From positions 62,001-126,000 of the forward strand of contig NZ_BMUL01000009.1 in assembly GCF_014650175.1 (NCBI RefSeq): a DNA stretch of 64,000 bases, written 5' to 3'. Shown one piece after another: positions 7,376-15,096 of this stretch; within the stretch, counting starts at the first letter, position 1, and each line of letters starts with the position of its first letter. The notes beneath the pieces were generated by a model. It was not told the origin of the DNA and made no database searches. It saw only the letters and a list, made by a program, of their open reading frames with translations. A program made the translations under genes and the position numbers. This stretch comes from Streptomyces termitum. Lineage in GTDB: Bacteria > Actinomycetota > Actinomycetes > Streptomycetales > Streptomycetaceae.

Positions 7376-8004
7376 GCCGGGGTTCCCTCCTCGGCCACGA
7401 CACCGTGCGTGGCCACCAGCCGGGCGCGGCCCCCGGCCAGCTCGTAGCCGAGGCCGACCACGGCGACCTCGCCCGCCGCGACCTGCTCGGACAGCACCCG
7501 GGAACGGTCCAGGAGCAGATCGGCGGTGTGCCGGATGTGCTCGTCGATGATGTCGCTGTCGGCGGTCAGACCGGCCGACCGGGCCGCCAGTATGCTCGGC
7601 GTCACCCGCTCCACCACGTCCCGCACGAAGCCGCCGGCCGCGAAGCCCTCCTCGACGGCCGCGCGGGCCGCGGCGACCGCGCCGCAGGAGTCGTGGCCGA
7701 GGACCACGACCAGCCGCGCGCCGAGGATGCTCGTGCCGTACTCGACGCTGCCGAGGACCTCGGGGCCGAGGACGTGACCGGCGGTGCGGACGACGAACAG
7801 GTCGCCGAGCCCCCGGTCGAAGATGATCTCGGCGGCGAGCCGGGAGTCGGAGCAGCCGAGGATCACCGCGAACGGGTCCTGGCCGGGGGCGAGCTCGGTC
7901 CGCCGGGCGGCGTCCTGGTTGGGGTGTTCGGGCGTGCCCGAGACGAAGCGGCGGTTGCCGTCGAGAAGGGCGTCGAGGGCGATGGCCGGAGAAGTACGGG
8001 GCAT
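7372..8004 (-). CDS. Beta-class carbonic anhydrase
   Basis: This 210-residue protein interconverts CO2 and bicarbonate. The zinc ligands are recognisable: Cys and Asp in ILGCSDSRLAAE (about residues 50-54), then His and Cys in VVLGHDSCGAVAA (about 100-106). The D-R dyad of CSDSR is present. It is cytosolic, with no signal peptide. It overlaps the Sua5-like gene by four bases and is divergent from the SulP transporter across a 544-base gap. This pairing suggests bicarbonate handling, because SulP proteins of the BicA type move bicarbonate. That link is inference. Confidence 0.93.
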   Translation of the reverse strand: MPRTSPAIALDALLDGNRRFVSGTPEHPNQDAARRTELAPGQDPFAVILGCSDSRLAAEIIFDRGLGDLFVVRTAGHVLGPEVLGSVEYGTSILGARLVVVLGHDSCGAVAAARAAVEEGFAAGGFVRDVVERVTPSILAARSAGLTADSDIIDEHIRHTADLLLDRSRVLSEQVAAGEVAVVGLGYELAGGRARLVATHGVVAEEGTPA

Positions 8005-8548
8005 GCCGTCACTTTATGCGCGGCCCACCCCCCACGCGCGACCGGGTCCACCCACCGAGATCAGCCTCACACGTCTCCCGGACCCCACACGCCTCCTAGA
8101 CCCCATACGTCCCCCGGTCCCCACGCACCCCCGGGCCCCACGCGTCCCGCTCTCCCCGGCCACCCCACCCGCTCCGGGCCCGTACGCCCCCCGGACCCGC
8201 GGCCCCCGGCTTCCGCCCGCCCCGGCCGTCCCGCGCCTGCTTTCCCCGCTCCCTGCTTTCCGCGCGCCCGTTGTCCGTACGCCCGCCTCCCGGCCCCGCG
8301 CGCCCCGAGGTGCTTCCGGCGCGCCCCCGGGCGCGTGCGTGAGCGGCGCCCGCGTCCGACGCGCCGGTCGTGCCGGTGCGCCCCCGCGCCCGTTCGACGG
8401 CGGTTCGCGTCACGTACCGCGTGCTTCCGGCCGACCCGGGCCCGGGGCCGCCGGGCCGACCCCCTCCCGGCCACTAGCCTGCGGCCACCGCTTCCCTCCC
8501 CGCGCACGTCCGCCACCCGTCCGTCCCGCTCGTGAGGGGTCCTTCCGC
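8005..8548. repeat. Gene-free stretch with degenerate C-rich tandem repeats and a -10-like box
   Basis: Positions about 8065-8155 consist of 5-6 imperfect copies of a roughly 17-base theme, CCCCACACGTCCCCCGG. The stretch is strongly C-biased on the plus strand. TAGCCT at 8475-8480 resembles a Streptomyces -10 box and lies 68 bases before the SulP start, but I see no matching -35. Reading frames crossing the region are proline-rich artefacts of base composition. No RNA gene is seen. Confidence 0.5.
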
Positions 8549-10072
8549 ATGTCCTCCTTCTTTCCGCCGCCCCACCTCCGCCAGGACTTCGCCGCCTCCG
8601 TCGTCGTCTTCCTCGTCGCCCTGCCGCTCTGCGTCGGCGTGGCCGTCGCCTCCGGCGTCCCCGCCGAACTGGGCCTGATCACCGGCATCGTCGGCGGGCT
8701 CGTCACCGGCGCCATGCGCGGCAGCACCTTCCAGGTCTCCGGACCGGCCGCCGGACTCACCGTCCTCGTCCTGGAGACGGTGCGGAACCTCGGCGTGGCC
8801 GGGCTCGGCGCCGTCGTGCTGGCCGCCGGGCTGCTCCAGACGGTGCTCGGCGCGCTGCGCTGGGGCCGCTGGTTCCGGGCGATCTCCCTCTCGGTCGTCG
8901 AGGGCATGCTCGCCGGGATCGGCCTGGTGATCATCGCGAGCCAGCTCTACACCGCCGCCGGGACCGACGCCCCCGACGGCGGTCCGGCCCGGCTGGCCGG
9001 GCTGCCCGCCGCCCTCGCGGGGGCGCTCGCGGACCCCGGCGCCGCCGCCTCCGCGGCCCTCGCCGCCGGCACGGTCCTGGTGATCGCGGGCTGGCGGCGG
9101 CTGCCGGGCCGGGCCGGCGCGGTCCCGGGCGCGCTCGTCGCGGTCGTCCTCGCGGCGCTCGTGACCGCCGCGGCGGGGCTGCCCGTCGCGACGGTCCGGA
9201 TCGACGGCGTCCTCGACGCGGTCCGCCCGCCGGACACCGCCGCCCTCGGGTCGCTGGCCGAGCCCGCCGTCCTCGGTACCGTCCTCGCCTTCGCGCTCAT
9301 CGCCTCCGCCGAGTCGCTGTTCGGCGCGGCGGCCGTCGACCGGATGCACGACGGCCCGCCCACCGAGTACGACCGCGAACTGATCGCCCAGGGCGTCGGC
9401 AACACGCTCTGCGGGCTTCTCGGCGCGCTCCCGCTGACCGCCGTCATCGTGCGCAGCTCCGCCAACGTCCGGGCCGGTGCCCGCACCCGCGCCGCCCGGC
9501 TGCTGCACGGCGTGTGGCTGCTGGTCTTCGCCGCGCTGCTGCCGGGGGTGCTCGCGTACGTGCCGCTGCCGGCGCTGGCCGGGATCCTCGTGCACGCGGG
9601 CTGGAAGCTCATCCCCTTCCGGGGGATCGCCGCGCTCTGGCGCGGGCACCGGGGCGAGGCGGCGGTCCTCGCGGCGACGGCGGCGGCGATCGTGGCGGTC
9701 GGCATGTTCGAGGGGGTGCTGATCGGCCTGGGCCTCTCCGTCGCGAAGGCCGCGTGGGAGGCGTCGCACCTCCGGGTGGACCGCGCCGACGAGCCGGTCC
9801 CGGCGGACGGCGGGGGCCGTCCGGTCCCCGGCGGGGTGCTCCGGGTCCGGGTCAGCGGCGGCGCCACCTTCCTGCGGCTGCCCAAGCTCCTCGACGCCCT
9901 GGAGGCGCTGCCCCGCGACCGGCCCGTCGAGGTCGACCTGTCGGGCCTGCACCACCTCGACCACGCCTGCCGCTCCGCGGTGACCGCCTGGGCCGAACGC
10001 CACACGGCGGCCGGCCCCCACCCCGTACGCCTCCACGCCCTCCCGGCGGTGCCCACCGCCGCCGGGAAGTGA
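8549..10072 (+). CDS. SulP family inorganic anion transporter with STAS domain
   Basis: This 507-residue membrane protein starts at ATG 8549, behind GAGGGG at 8534-8539. About 10-12 hydrophobic segments follow, beginning DFAASVVVFLVALPLCVGVAVASG, which is the SulP signature region. The next segments include FQVSGPAAGLTVLV and SLFGAAAVDRM. A cytosolic STAS domain occupies roughly residues 430-505, with LRVRVSGGATFLRLPKL and VEVDLSGLHHLDHAC. SulP members exchange or co-transport sulfate, bicarbonate or other anions. The divergent beta carbonic anhydrase makes bicarbonate a reasonable guess. Some actinobacteria fuse SulP to carbonic anhydrase, and here the two are separate genes. Confidence 0.9.
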   Translation: MSSFFPPPHLRQDFAASVVVFLVALPLCVGVAVASGVPAELGLITGIVGGLVTGAMRGSTFQVSGPAAGLTVLVLETVRNLGVAGLGAVVLAAGLLQTVLGALRWGRWFRAISLSVVEGMLAGIGLVIIASQLYTAAGTDAPDGGPARLAGLPAALAGALADPGAAASAALAAGTVLVIAGWRRLPGRAGAVPGALVAVVLAALVTAAAGLPVATVRIDGVLDAVRPPDTAALGSLAEPAVLGTVLAFALIASAESLFGAAAVDRMHDGPPTEYDRELIAQGVGNTLCGLLGALPLTAVIVRSSANVRAGARTRAARLLHGVWLLVFAALLPGVLAYVPLPALAGILVHAGWKLIPFRGIAALWRGHRGEAAVLAATAAAIVAVGMFEGVLIGLGLSVAKAAWEASHLRVDRADEPVPADGGGRPVPGGVLRVRVSGGATFLRLPKLLDALEALPRDRPVEVDLSGLHHLDHACRSAVTAWAERHTAAGPHPVRLHALPAVPTAAGK

Positions 10073-10093
10073 CGGGACGACGGGGACGGGCCG

Positions 10094-10822
10094 TCAGGCG
10101 CCCGCGTCCCAGGCCCGGGTGAGCCCGTCCAGCCAGGCCGGCGGCAGCTCGGCCGCGTCCCACTCCGCCCGCAGCTCCCCGGGCCGGGCGGCCAGCCGTT
10201 CCAGGACGGCGAGGCCGGTGGGGGAGTGGACCAGGGTGTAGCGGCCGTGGATGGCGACCGGACCGCCCGGTCCGTACGCGGCGTACAACCGCTCCAGACG
10301 GCCTTGGTGCCCGGCGGCGAACGCGGTCAGCGTGCCCGGGTAGGCGGCCCGCTCCCGGGCGTCCATCGTGGCGAGCACGGCCACCAGCACCTGCTCGGTG
10401 ACCTCGGGGTCGAGCTCCGACTCCTCGGAGAAGGACAGGTACAGCGGGACGACCGCGACCCTGGCCCGCTCGATCTCCATCCGGCCGACCGGCGGCCGGG
10501 CGTCCGGCTCCCCGCCGGGCCCGGCGGCCACGGCCGCGCGCAGTGCCCGGTCGGCCAGGCCCGCGAGCCCCTCGGCCACGGCCCGCGAACCGTCCCGCCA
10601 GCCGGTCGCGTACGCCTCCCCGCTCCCGGGCGGGGCCTCGCGGCCGGTGCCGGCCAGCTCGCGGTGGGCGGCGGCGAGCGAGCCCGCCTCGACGAGCCCG
10701 ATCAGCTCCTCGGCGTCGCCGGAGAACACCCCCGCCCGCGCGAGGAGCTGGAGCAGCGTCGTCCTCGCGTTGTCGACGCTGGCGGCGTCGAGCGGCAGCC
10801 GTTCTTCCCGGGCGGCGGTCAT
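10094..10822 (-). CDS. Hypothetical protein, 242 residues
   Basis: The start at ATG 10822 follows a very strong GAGGAGGAGGACC ribosome site, and the longer upstream frame is rejected for that reason. The protein is soluble, acidic and alanine-rich. It has no signal or membrane segment and no recognisable catalytic motif. Conserved-looking stretches are VVPLYLSFSEESELDPEVTEQVL in the middle and AIHGRYTLVHSPTGLAVLERLA near the end. The gene is convergent with the SulP gene, with 21 bases between the stops. I do not recognise a family. Confidence 0.7.
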   Translation of the reverse strand: MTAAREERLPLDAASVDNARTTLLQLLARAGVFSGDAEELIGLVEAGSLAAAHRELAGTGREAPPGSGEAYATGWRDGSRAVAEGLAGLADRALRAAVAAGPGGEPDARPPVGRMEIERARVAVVPLYLSFSEESELDPEVTEQVLVAVLATMDARERAAYPGTLTAFAAGHQGRLERLYAAYGPGGPVAIHGRYTLVHSPTGLAVLERLAARPGELRAEWDAAELPPAWLDGLTRAWDAGA

Positions 10823-11088
10823 CGGTGGTCCTCCTCCTCGCGGTACCGGCGCGTGCGGGTGCGGCGGACGCGCCTTCGGGGACGCGACGGTCACGGTCCG
10901 CGCCACGCTCCCCTCGCGGCGGCGCACGGGCGGGACCGGTGATGATCGGGTCCTCCGCCGCCGAGGTTTCCAGCTCGGCCCGGCTTCCGTCCAGCCGACG
11001 TCCCGCTCCCCGTCGGCCAGGCACGGGGTGCCACCGGGCCGCCGTGCCGGGCGGCACCCGCCGGGACCTTGATCCCCTTGGGCTCTTC

Positions 11089-11105
11089 ATACCCCTGGTG
11101 GGTAT
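11089..11105. promoter_or_regulatory. CsoR/CstR-like operator (ATACCC-N5-GGGTAT)
   Basis: The perfect dyad ATACCC (11089-11094), CTGGT, GGGTAT (11100-11105) matches the pseudo-palindromic ATACCC...GGGTAT theme of CsoR-family copper and persulfide sensors. No copper, sulfurtransferase or CsoR-family gene lies nearby. The only downstream candidate on the plus strand is the coding-like stretch from 11172. Function is inferred from the motif alone. Confidence 0.45.
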
Positions 11106-11171
11106 CCGGAACGCTGTTCGCCGGTACGCGGCCGGCCCGAGAGGGAGACACGAAGTGCCAGGACGCGCCGG

Positions 11172-11310
11172 GTGCCGACGGCGGCCCGCGCCTGCGAGGC
11201 GCGCGGCAGCGACACGTTCGCCCGGCGGAAGGCCCAGGAGGTCGGCCCGGAGCGGTCGAAGGAGTCCGGGCCGCTCGCGCCCCCCCGCGTACGGCAGCCC
11301 GGCCGGTGGC
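11172..11310 (+). pseudogene. Possible small gene or gene fragment with strong codon bias
   Basis: From GTG 11172, with AGGA at 11159-11162 upstream, the first roughly 39 codons all end in G or C and encode a plausible charged peptide beginning MPTAARACEARGSDTFARRK. After about 11290 the bias is lost in this frame, and it appears better in the frame ending at TGA 11384-11386. This hints at a frameshift. It could be a decayed gene, a small protein, or a chance effect of GC-rich sequence. No family is recognised. Confidence 0.25.
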
Positions 11311-11521
11311 GCTCCTCTCGCCGCCGAGGTTCGCCCGCGCGCCCGGTCGAGATCCTTCGGACACCGCCCCCGGCCCGCCCGCGTGACCGGCGCGTCAAGA
11401 CCCGCCCCTCCCGGCGTCAGGACCGCGTCAGGGACGCGGACGGCGGGCCCCGCACCGGGCAAGGCTGCGGAGGAGCACCCCGCGCACCCCGCCGGGGACC
11501 GCCCACCGGGAAGGAACCCCC

Positions 11522-12010
11522 ATGCCCCGCACCCCGCTTACCGGCCCCGACGAACCCGAGCCCGGGGAACCGGTCCCGGCCGGACGCCTCTGCGTGCCCG
11601 TCCGGCCGGGAGCCCACGGCGTCACCGCCCGCCTCTTCCGCACGCCCGTCGGCGCCCGCACGGCCGTCGGCTTCACCACCCCCGGACGGCTCCGCGCGAC
11701 CCTCGGCGCCGGCCAGCCGTGGATCCCGCTCTCCGAACCCGCCCTGCGCGCCCTCACCCGCCCGCTCGGCATCCGCACCCTGACCGTCGACCCGACCCTC
11801 ACGGCCCCGGGAACGGCCCCCGAGGCCGCTCCCGCCGGGAAGACCGAGAGCCGGGAACCCGCCCCGGTACGGGAACCCACCCCGGTACGGGAACCCGCGT
11901 ACAACCTCGTCGGCCGCCCGCCGGTCGTCGCCGTCCGCGACGGCGCCGCCCGGCTCCTGGTCCGCCGCGAGACCCTGGCGGACCTGTGCGCCCGGGAGGT
12001 CGGCCCGTAG
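11522..12010 (+). CDS. SAV_915 family-like protein
   Basis: This 162-residue protein starts at ATG 11522 behind GGGAAGGAA. The N-terminal module, running from LCVPVRPGAHGVTARLFRT to LRALTRPLGIRTLTVDPTL (about residues 24-98), resembles a Streptomyces family I know as SAV_915, related in layout to SseB-type domains. A proline- and glutamate-rich linker contains a doubled EPAPVREPTPVREPA segment. The short tail VVAVRDGAARLLVRRETLADL may bind a partner. It is cytosolic and its function is unknown. It is convergent with the phosphotransferase gene, 13 bases apart. Confidence 0.6.
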   Translation: MPRTPLTGPDEPEPGEPVPAGRLCVPVRPGAHGVTARLFRTPVGARTAVGFTTPGRLRATLGAGQPWIPLSEPALRALTRPLGIRTLTVDPTLTAPGTAPEAAPAGKTESREPAPVREPTPVREPAYNLVGRPPVVAVRDGAARLLVRRETLADLCAREVGP

Positions 12011-12023
12011 GAACGGGCCCCCG

Positions 12024-13040
12024 TCACCAGGCGTCGTCGGCGGCGAACAGCTCCCGCACCCAGGCGGCGCTCGCCTCCCGGCTGTCGTCGAGCGGCGTGC
12101 CCGGGAAGAGGCGGAACCACGAACCCGCCCGGCCCAGCGCCGCGAGCCGCACCGCGAGGAGCGCCGCCCGGCGCAGCTCCGCCGACGACGGGCCGAGACC
12201 GGACCACGGCTCCAGATACGCGTCCACCAGCGGTGCCACCGCCCCGGGGCCGTACCGCTCGGCCACCGCCCGCACCGGCACCAGGAGGCTCACGAAGGGA
12301 TGCCCCACACAGGCGTCGCCCCAGTCGAAGAAGGTGAACCGGCCGGAGCCCGGGGCGAGGATCTGCCCGTCGTGCAGGTCGCAGTGGTCGAGCGAGTCCG
12401 GTACGCCGTACGCGTCGAGCTCCGCGCACCAGTCGGCCAGCAGCCCCCGCCGCCCCAGCAGCAGGGCCCGCTCGGCCGCGTCGAACAGCGGATTGCCGGT
12501 GACGAGCGACTCGAAGAGGTCCGGCAGGTCCCGGGTCCTGGCCTCCGGCACGCCCAGGGCGGCGATCCGGTCCGCGTACGGCACCAGCCGCCGCTGCGCC
12601 CGCGCGTACCGCCCCACCGCCATCGCCCACTCGGCGGGTCCGGCCGCGCCCGCGTCCAGGACGTCCCGGAACAGCGGACCGCCGTCCGGCAGCAGCATCC
12701 AGCCCCGCTCCGCGTCCACCGCGAGCGGCGCCATCACGTCCCCGGGCACCCAGTCGGCCAGCGCCCCGGCGAGCCCCGCCTCGAAGGAGTTGTCCGGGTT
12801 CCCGGCCTTGAACCAGGCCGCGTCCCGCCCGCCCGGCCCGGTGCGCAGGCGCACCAGGACCGACCACGGGCGCACCCGCACCTCCCGCGTCCCCGTCTCC
12901 GCCAGGCCGTGCGCGGCGAGCCCGCGCCCGGCCCAGCCGAGCGCCTCCCGCCGCCACTCCCCGTCGTCCCAGGGCGTCACCGCGTCCGGGAACCGCCCCC
13001 GGTCCACCACCGTCGTCCACTCGTCGTCCGTCGCACGCAT
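12024..13040 (-). CDS. APH-family phosphotransferase
   Basis: About 338 residues from ATG 13040. An in-frame GTG at 13076 is also possible but has no better ribosome site. The kinase-like fold is shown by the Brenner motif SLDHCDLHDGQILA (catalytic Asp in H-C-D-L-H) and the metal-binding F-F-D-W-G-D-A-C that follows. The aminoglycoside/homoserine kinase-like family phosphorylates small hydroxylated molecules. The usual Asn of HxDxxxxN is replaced by Gln (H-D-G-Q), an odd feature. No resistance or biosynthesis genes are adjacent, so the substrate is unknown. Confidence 0.8.
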   Translation of the reverse strand: MRATDDEWTTVVDRGRFPDAVTPWDDGEWRREALGWAGRGLAAHGLAETGTREVRVRPWSVLVRLRTGPGGRDAAWFKAGNPDNSFEAGLAGALADWVPGDVMAPLAVDAERGWMLLPDGGPLFRDVLDAGAAGPAEWAMAVGRYARAQRRLVPYADRIAALGVPEARTRDLPDLFESLVTGNPLFDAAERALLLGRRGLLADWCAELDAYGVPDSLDHCDLHDGQILAPGSGRFTFFDWGDACVGHPFVSLLVPVRAVAERYGPGAVAPLVDAYLEPWSGLGPSSAELRRAALLAVRLAALGRAGSWFRLFPGTPLDDSREASAAWVRELFAADDAW

Positions 13041-13274
13041 CGGACGATTCCACCACCGTCCCCCACTCCGGCGCACCGGAATATGCGGGGCACCGGCCCA
13101 TGGCGCCCCGGCCGCCGATCCGGCCCGTCACATCCCGGACCCGCCGGGCGTGCACTCGAACGTGACCCCAGGGATCACCCGTTCGAGGCGTGTCCTGTCG
13201 CCCGGTCGGGTGGTCGGGCCCGGCCGGGCGTTTCGGCGGGTCCCGGGGCGCGGGGGAATCACGATCATGCTCGG

Positions 13275-14903
13275 GTGACTACGCCCCACCGATCCGCCAC
13301 CCGCCGCCGGCTCCTCCCGGCCGCCGTGGCCGCCCTCGGCCTGCTCCCGCTGAGCGCCGCCGTCCCCGCCTCCGCCGTCCCTGCCTCCGCCCCGGCCATC
13401 GTGCCGGCCGCCGGGCCCGCCGCCGCGCCCCGGGTGCCGACCCCCGCCGAGGCCCGTACCGACGCCTACCTGGAGGCCGTACGCGAACGGCCGGGCCGGC
13501 TCGACGCGTTCTTCCGCTCCATGCCCAAGGGCGGCGAGCTGCACAACCACCTCTCGGGCGCCGTCTCCACCGAGTACCTGATCCGGCTCGCCGCCGAGGA
13601 CGGGCTCTGCGTCCAGACCGCCACCATGACCGCCGTCCCGCCGCCGTGCGGCCCCGGCACCCGCCCGGCCGCCGACGCCCGCACCGACCGGGCCTTCCGC
13701 GACGCCCTGATCCGGGCCTGGTCCATGCAGGACTTCCCGCCCGGCGGCAACGGCCACGACCACTTCTTCGACACCTTCGGCAAGTTCGGCGAGGTGACCT
13801 GGCGGCACCGCGGCAAGCTGCTCGCCTCCTTCGCCGACGAGGTCGCCGAGCAGAACCAGTCGTACCTGGAGACCATGGTCAGCCCGGCCTCCGACGGCGC
13901 CAAGAAGCTCGCCGACGCCGTCGGCTGGGACGCCGACCTCGCCGCCCTCCACCGCAAGCTCACGGACGGCGGCCGCCTCGACGCCCTCGTGAAGGAGGCG
14001 GTCAAGGAGGCCGACGACGGCGACGCCGAGTTCCGCCGCGCCGCCCGGTGCGGCACCGAGCGCGAGCGGCCCTCCTGCGGCCTCACCGTCCGCTGGATCT
14101 CCCAGGTCTCGCGCGGCAGCTCCCCCGAGCGCGTCTTCACCCAGATCGCCCTCGGCCTGCGGCTCGCCGAGCGGGACGACCGCTTCGTCGCGGTCAACCT
14201 GGTCCAGCCCGAGGACTGGGACAGCTCGTTGCAGAACTACAGCCTCCAGATGCGGATGATCGCCTATCTGCGCGGCGTCTACCCCCGGGCCCACGTCACC
14301 CTGCACGCGGGCGAGCTGTGGCCCGGCCTGGTCAAGCCCGAGGACCTCTCCTTCCACATCGCCGAGGCCGTCGGCGTGGCCCGCACCGACCGCGTCGGCC
14401 ACGGCGTGGACCTCGTCCACGAGAACGACTGGCAGGGCACGGCCCGCGCCATGGCCGCCCGCGAGACCGCCGTCGAGGTGCCCTTCACCAGCAACGCCCA
14501 GATCCTGGGCGTGCGCGGCGCCGAGCACCCCTTCGAGACGTACCGCGCCTACGGCGTCCCGGTCGTGCTCGCCACCGACGACCCGGGCGTCTCCCGCATC
14601 GACATCACCCACGAGTACGGCTACGCGGCCCGCACCTACGGCCTGTCGTACCCGGAGCTGAAGGACCTCGCGCGCGCCTCCCTGGAGTACGCCTTCGTCC
14701 CCGGCGCGAGCCTGTGGCGCGGCAACCCGACCGCCGAGGGCTACCGGACCGTCCCGGCCTGCCGGGGCGAGCGGCCCGGCACCCCGATCCGCTCCACCTC
14801 CTGCCGCCGGCTCGTCGAGGGCAGCGGGAAGGCCGCCCTCGAATGGCGCCAGGAGGCGGCCTTCGCCGCCTTCGAGGCCGCCCACGCGAACCCGGTCCGC
14901 TGA
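13275..14903 (+). CDS. Exported adenosine deaminase-family protein
   Basis: This 542-residue protein probably starts at GTG 13275. The hydrophobic N terminus (RRRLLPAAVAALGLLPLSAA) followed by an alanine-rich cleavage region indicates secretion. The catalytic domain has zinc ligands in GGELHNHLSGAVS (H-N-H), TLHAGE (His and catalytic Glu), GHGVDLVHEND and ATDDPGVSR. This is the complete adenosine deaminase set. It is longer than intracellular Add (about 340) because of inserts, and resembles extracellular ADGF-like enzymes. Expected reaction is adenosine to inosine outside the cell. A tiny reading frame, ATG CTC GGG TGA at 13267, overlaps the start. A strong terminator follows. Confidence 0.88.
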   Translation: MTTPHRSATRRRLLPAAVAALGLLPLSAAVPASAVPASAPAIVPAAGPAAAPRVPTPAEARTDAYLEAVRERPGRLDAFFRSMPKGGELHNHLSGAVSTEYLIRLAAEDGLCVQTATMTAVPPPCGPGTRPAADARTDRAFRDALIRAWSMQDFPPGGNGHDHFFDTFGKFGEVTWRHRGKLLASFADEVAEQNQSYLETMVSPASDGAKKLADAVGWDADLAALHRKLTDGGRLDALVKEAVKEADDGDAEFRRAARCGTERERPSCGLTVRWISQVSRGSSPERVFTQIALGLRLAERDDRFVAVNLVQPEDWDSSLQNYSLQMRMIAYLRGVYPRAHVTLHAGELWPGLVKPEDLSFHIAEAVGVARTDRVGHGVDLVHENDWQGTARAMAARETAVEVPFTSNAQILGVRGAEHPFETYRAYGVPVVLATDDPGVSRIDITHEYGYAARTYGLSYPELKDLARASLEYAFVPGASLWRGNPTAEGYRTVPACRGERPGTPIRSTSCRRLVEGSGKAALEWRQEAAFAAFEAAHANPVR

Positions 14904-14920
14904 CCCGGAGCACCGCCCCG

Positions 14921-14956
14921 GAGCGCCCGGCCCCCCACCGGAGGGGCCGGGCGCTC
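14921..14956 (+). terminator. Perfect 14-bp hairpin after the deaminase gene
   Basis: GAGCGCCCGGCCCC (14921-14934) pairs exactly with GGGGCCGGGCGCTC (14943-14956) around an eight-base loop, 18 bases beyond the stop. It has no T tail but is typical of Streptomyces terminators. Confidence 0.85.
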
Positions 14957-15022
14957 CCGCGTGCGCGGCCCCCGTACCCGTACCGCCCGTTCCGCCCGCC
15001 TCACCCGTACGGCCGGATCAAT

Positions 15023-15052
15023 CGGTCATACGGGTGCATACAGGGCTAGAGT
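15023..15052 (+). promoter_or_regulatory. Promoter with possible ArgR-type box before the arginine deiminase pair
   Basis: TAGAGT (15047-15052) is an excellent -10, though no good -35 is present. Just upstream a direct repeat, TCATACGGG / GCATACAGG (15026-15044), includes TGCATA. This resembles a half of the ARG box known for Streptomyces ArgR. Regulation by arginine would fit the genes downstream, but the match is partial. Confidence 0.4.
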
Positions 15053-15096
15053 CTGAGCGGCCCGACGCCTCCTCCCACGCGCCGACGAGGTACGCC

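Larger units (their letters stand above)
10823..11521. other. 699-base stretch without an assigned gene
   Basis: This region separates the hypothetical gene from the SAV_915-like gene. It holds a CsoR/CstR-like dyad at 11089-11105 and a short stretch with strong coding bias from 11172 (both listed separately). GAGCGG/CCGCTC arms near 11252-11278 could form a weak hairpin. Nothing else is clear. Confidence 0.5.

Noticed and set aside
7784..8548. N-terminal extension of the SulP gene
   Set aside because: The extension overlaps the divergent carbonic anhydrase and is Pro/Arg-rich. ATG 8549 has a good ribosome site and begins the conserved SulP region.
11250..11280. tRNA or small RNA near 11.2 kb
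   Set aside because: Short inverted arms exist (GAGCGG/CCGCTC), but no cloverleaf and no T-arm consensus could be built.
11428..13155. 575-codon minus-strand frame over the phosphotransferase
   Set aside because: It is out of frame with the APH motif-containing gene at 12024-13040. The composition is typical of a shadow frame.
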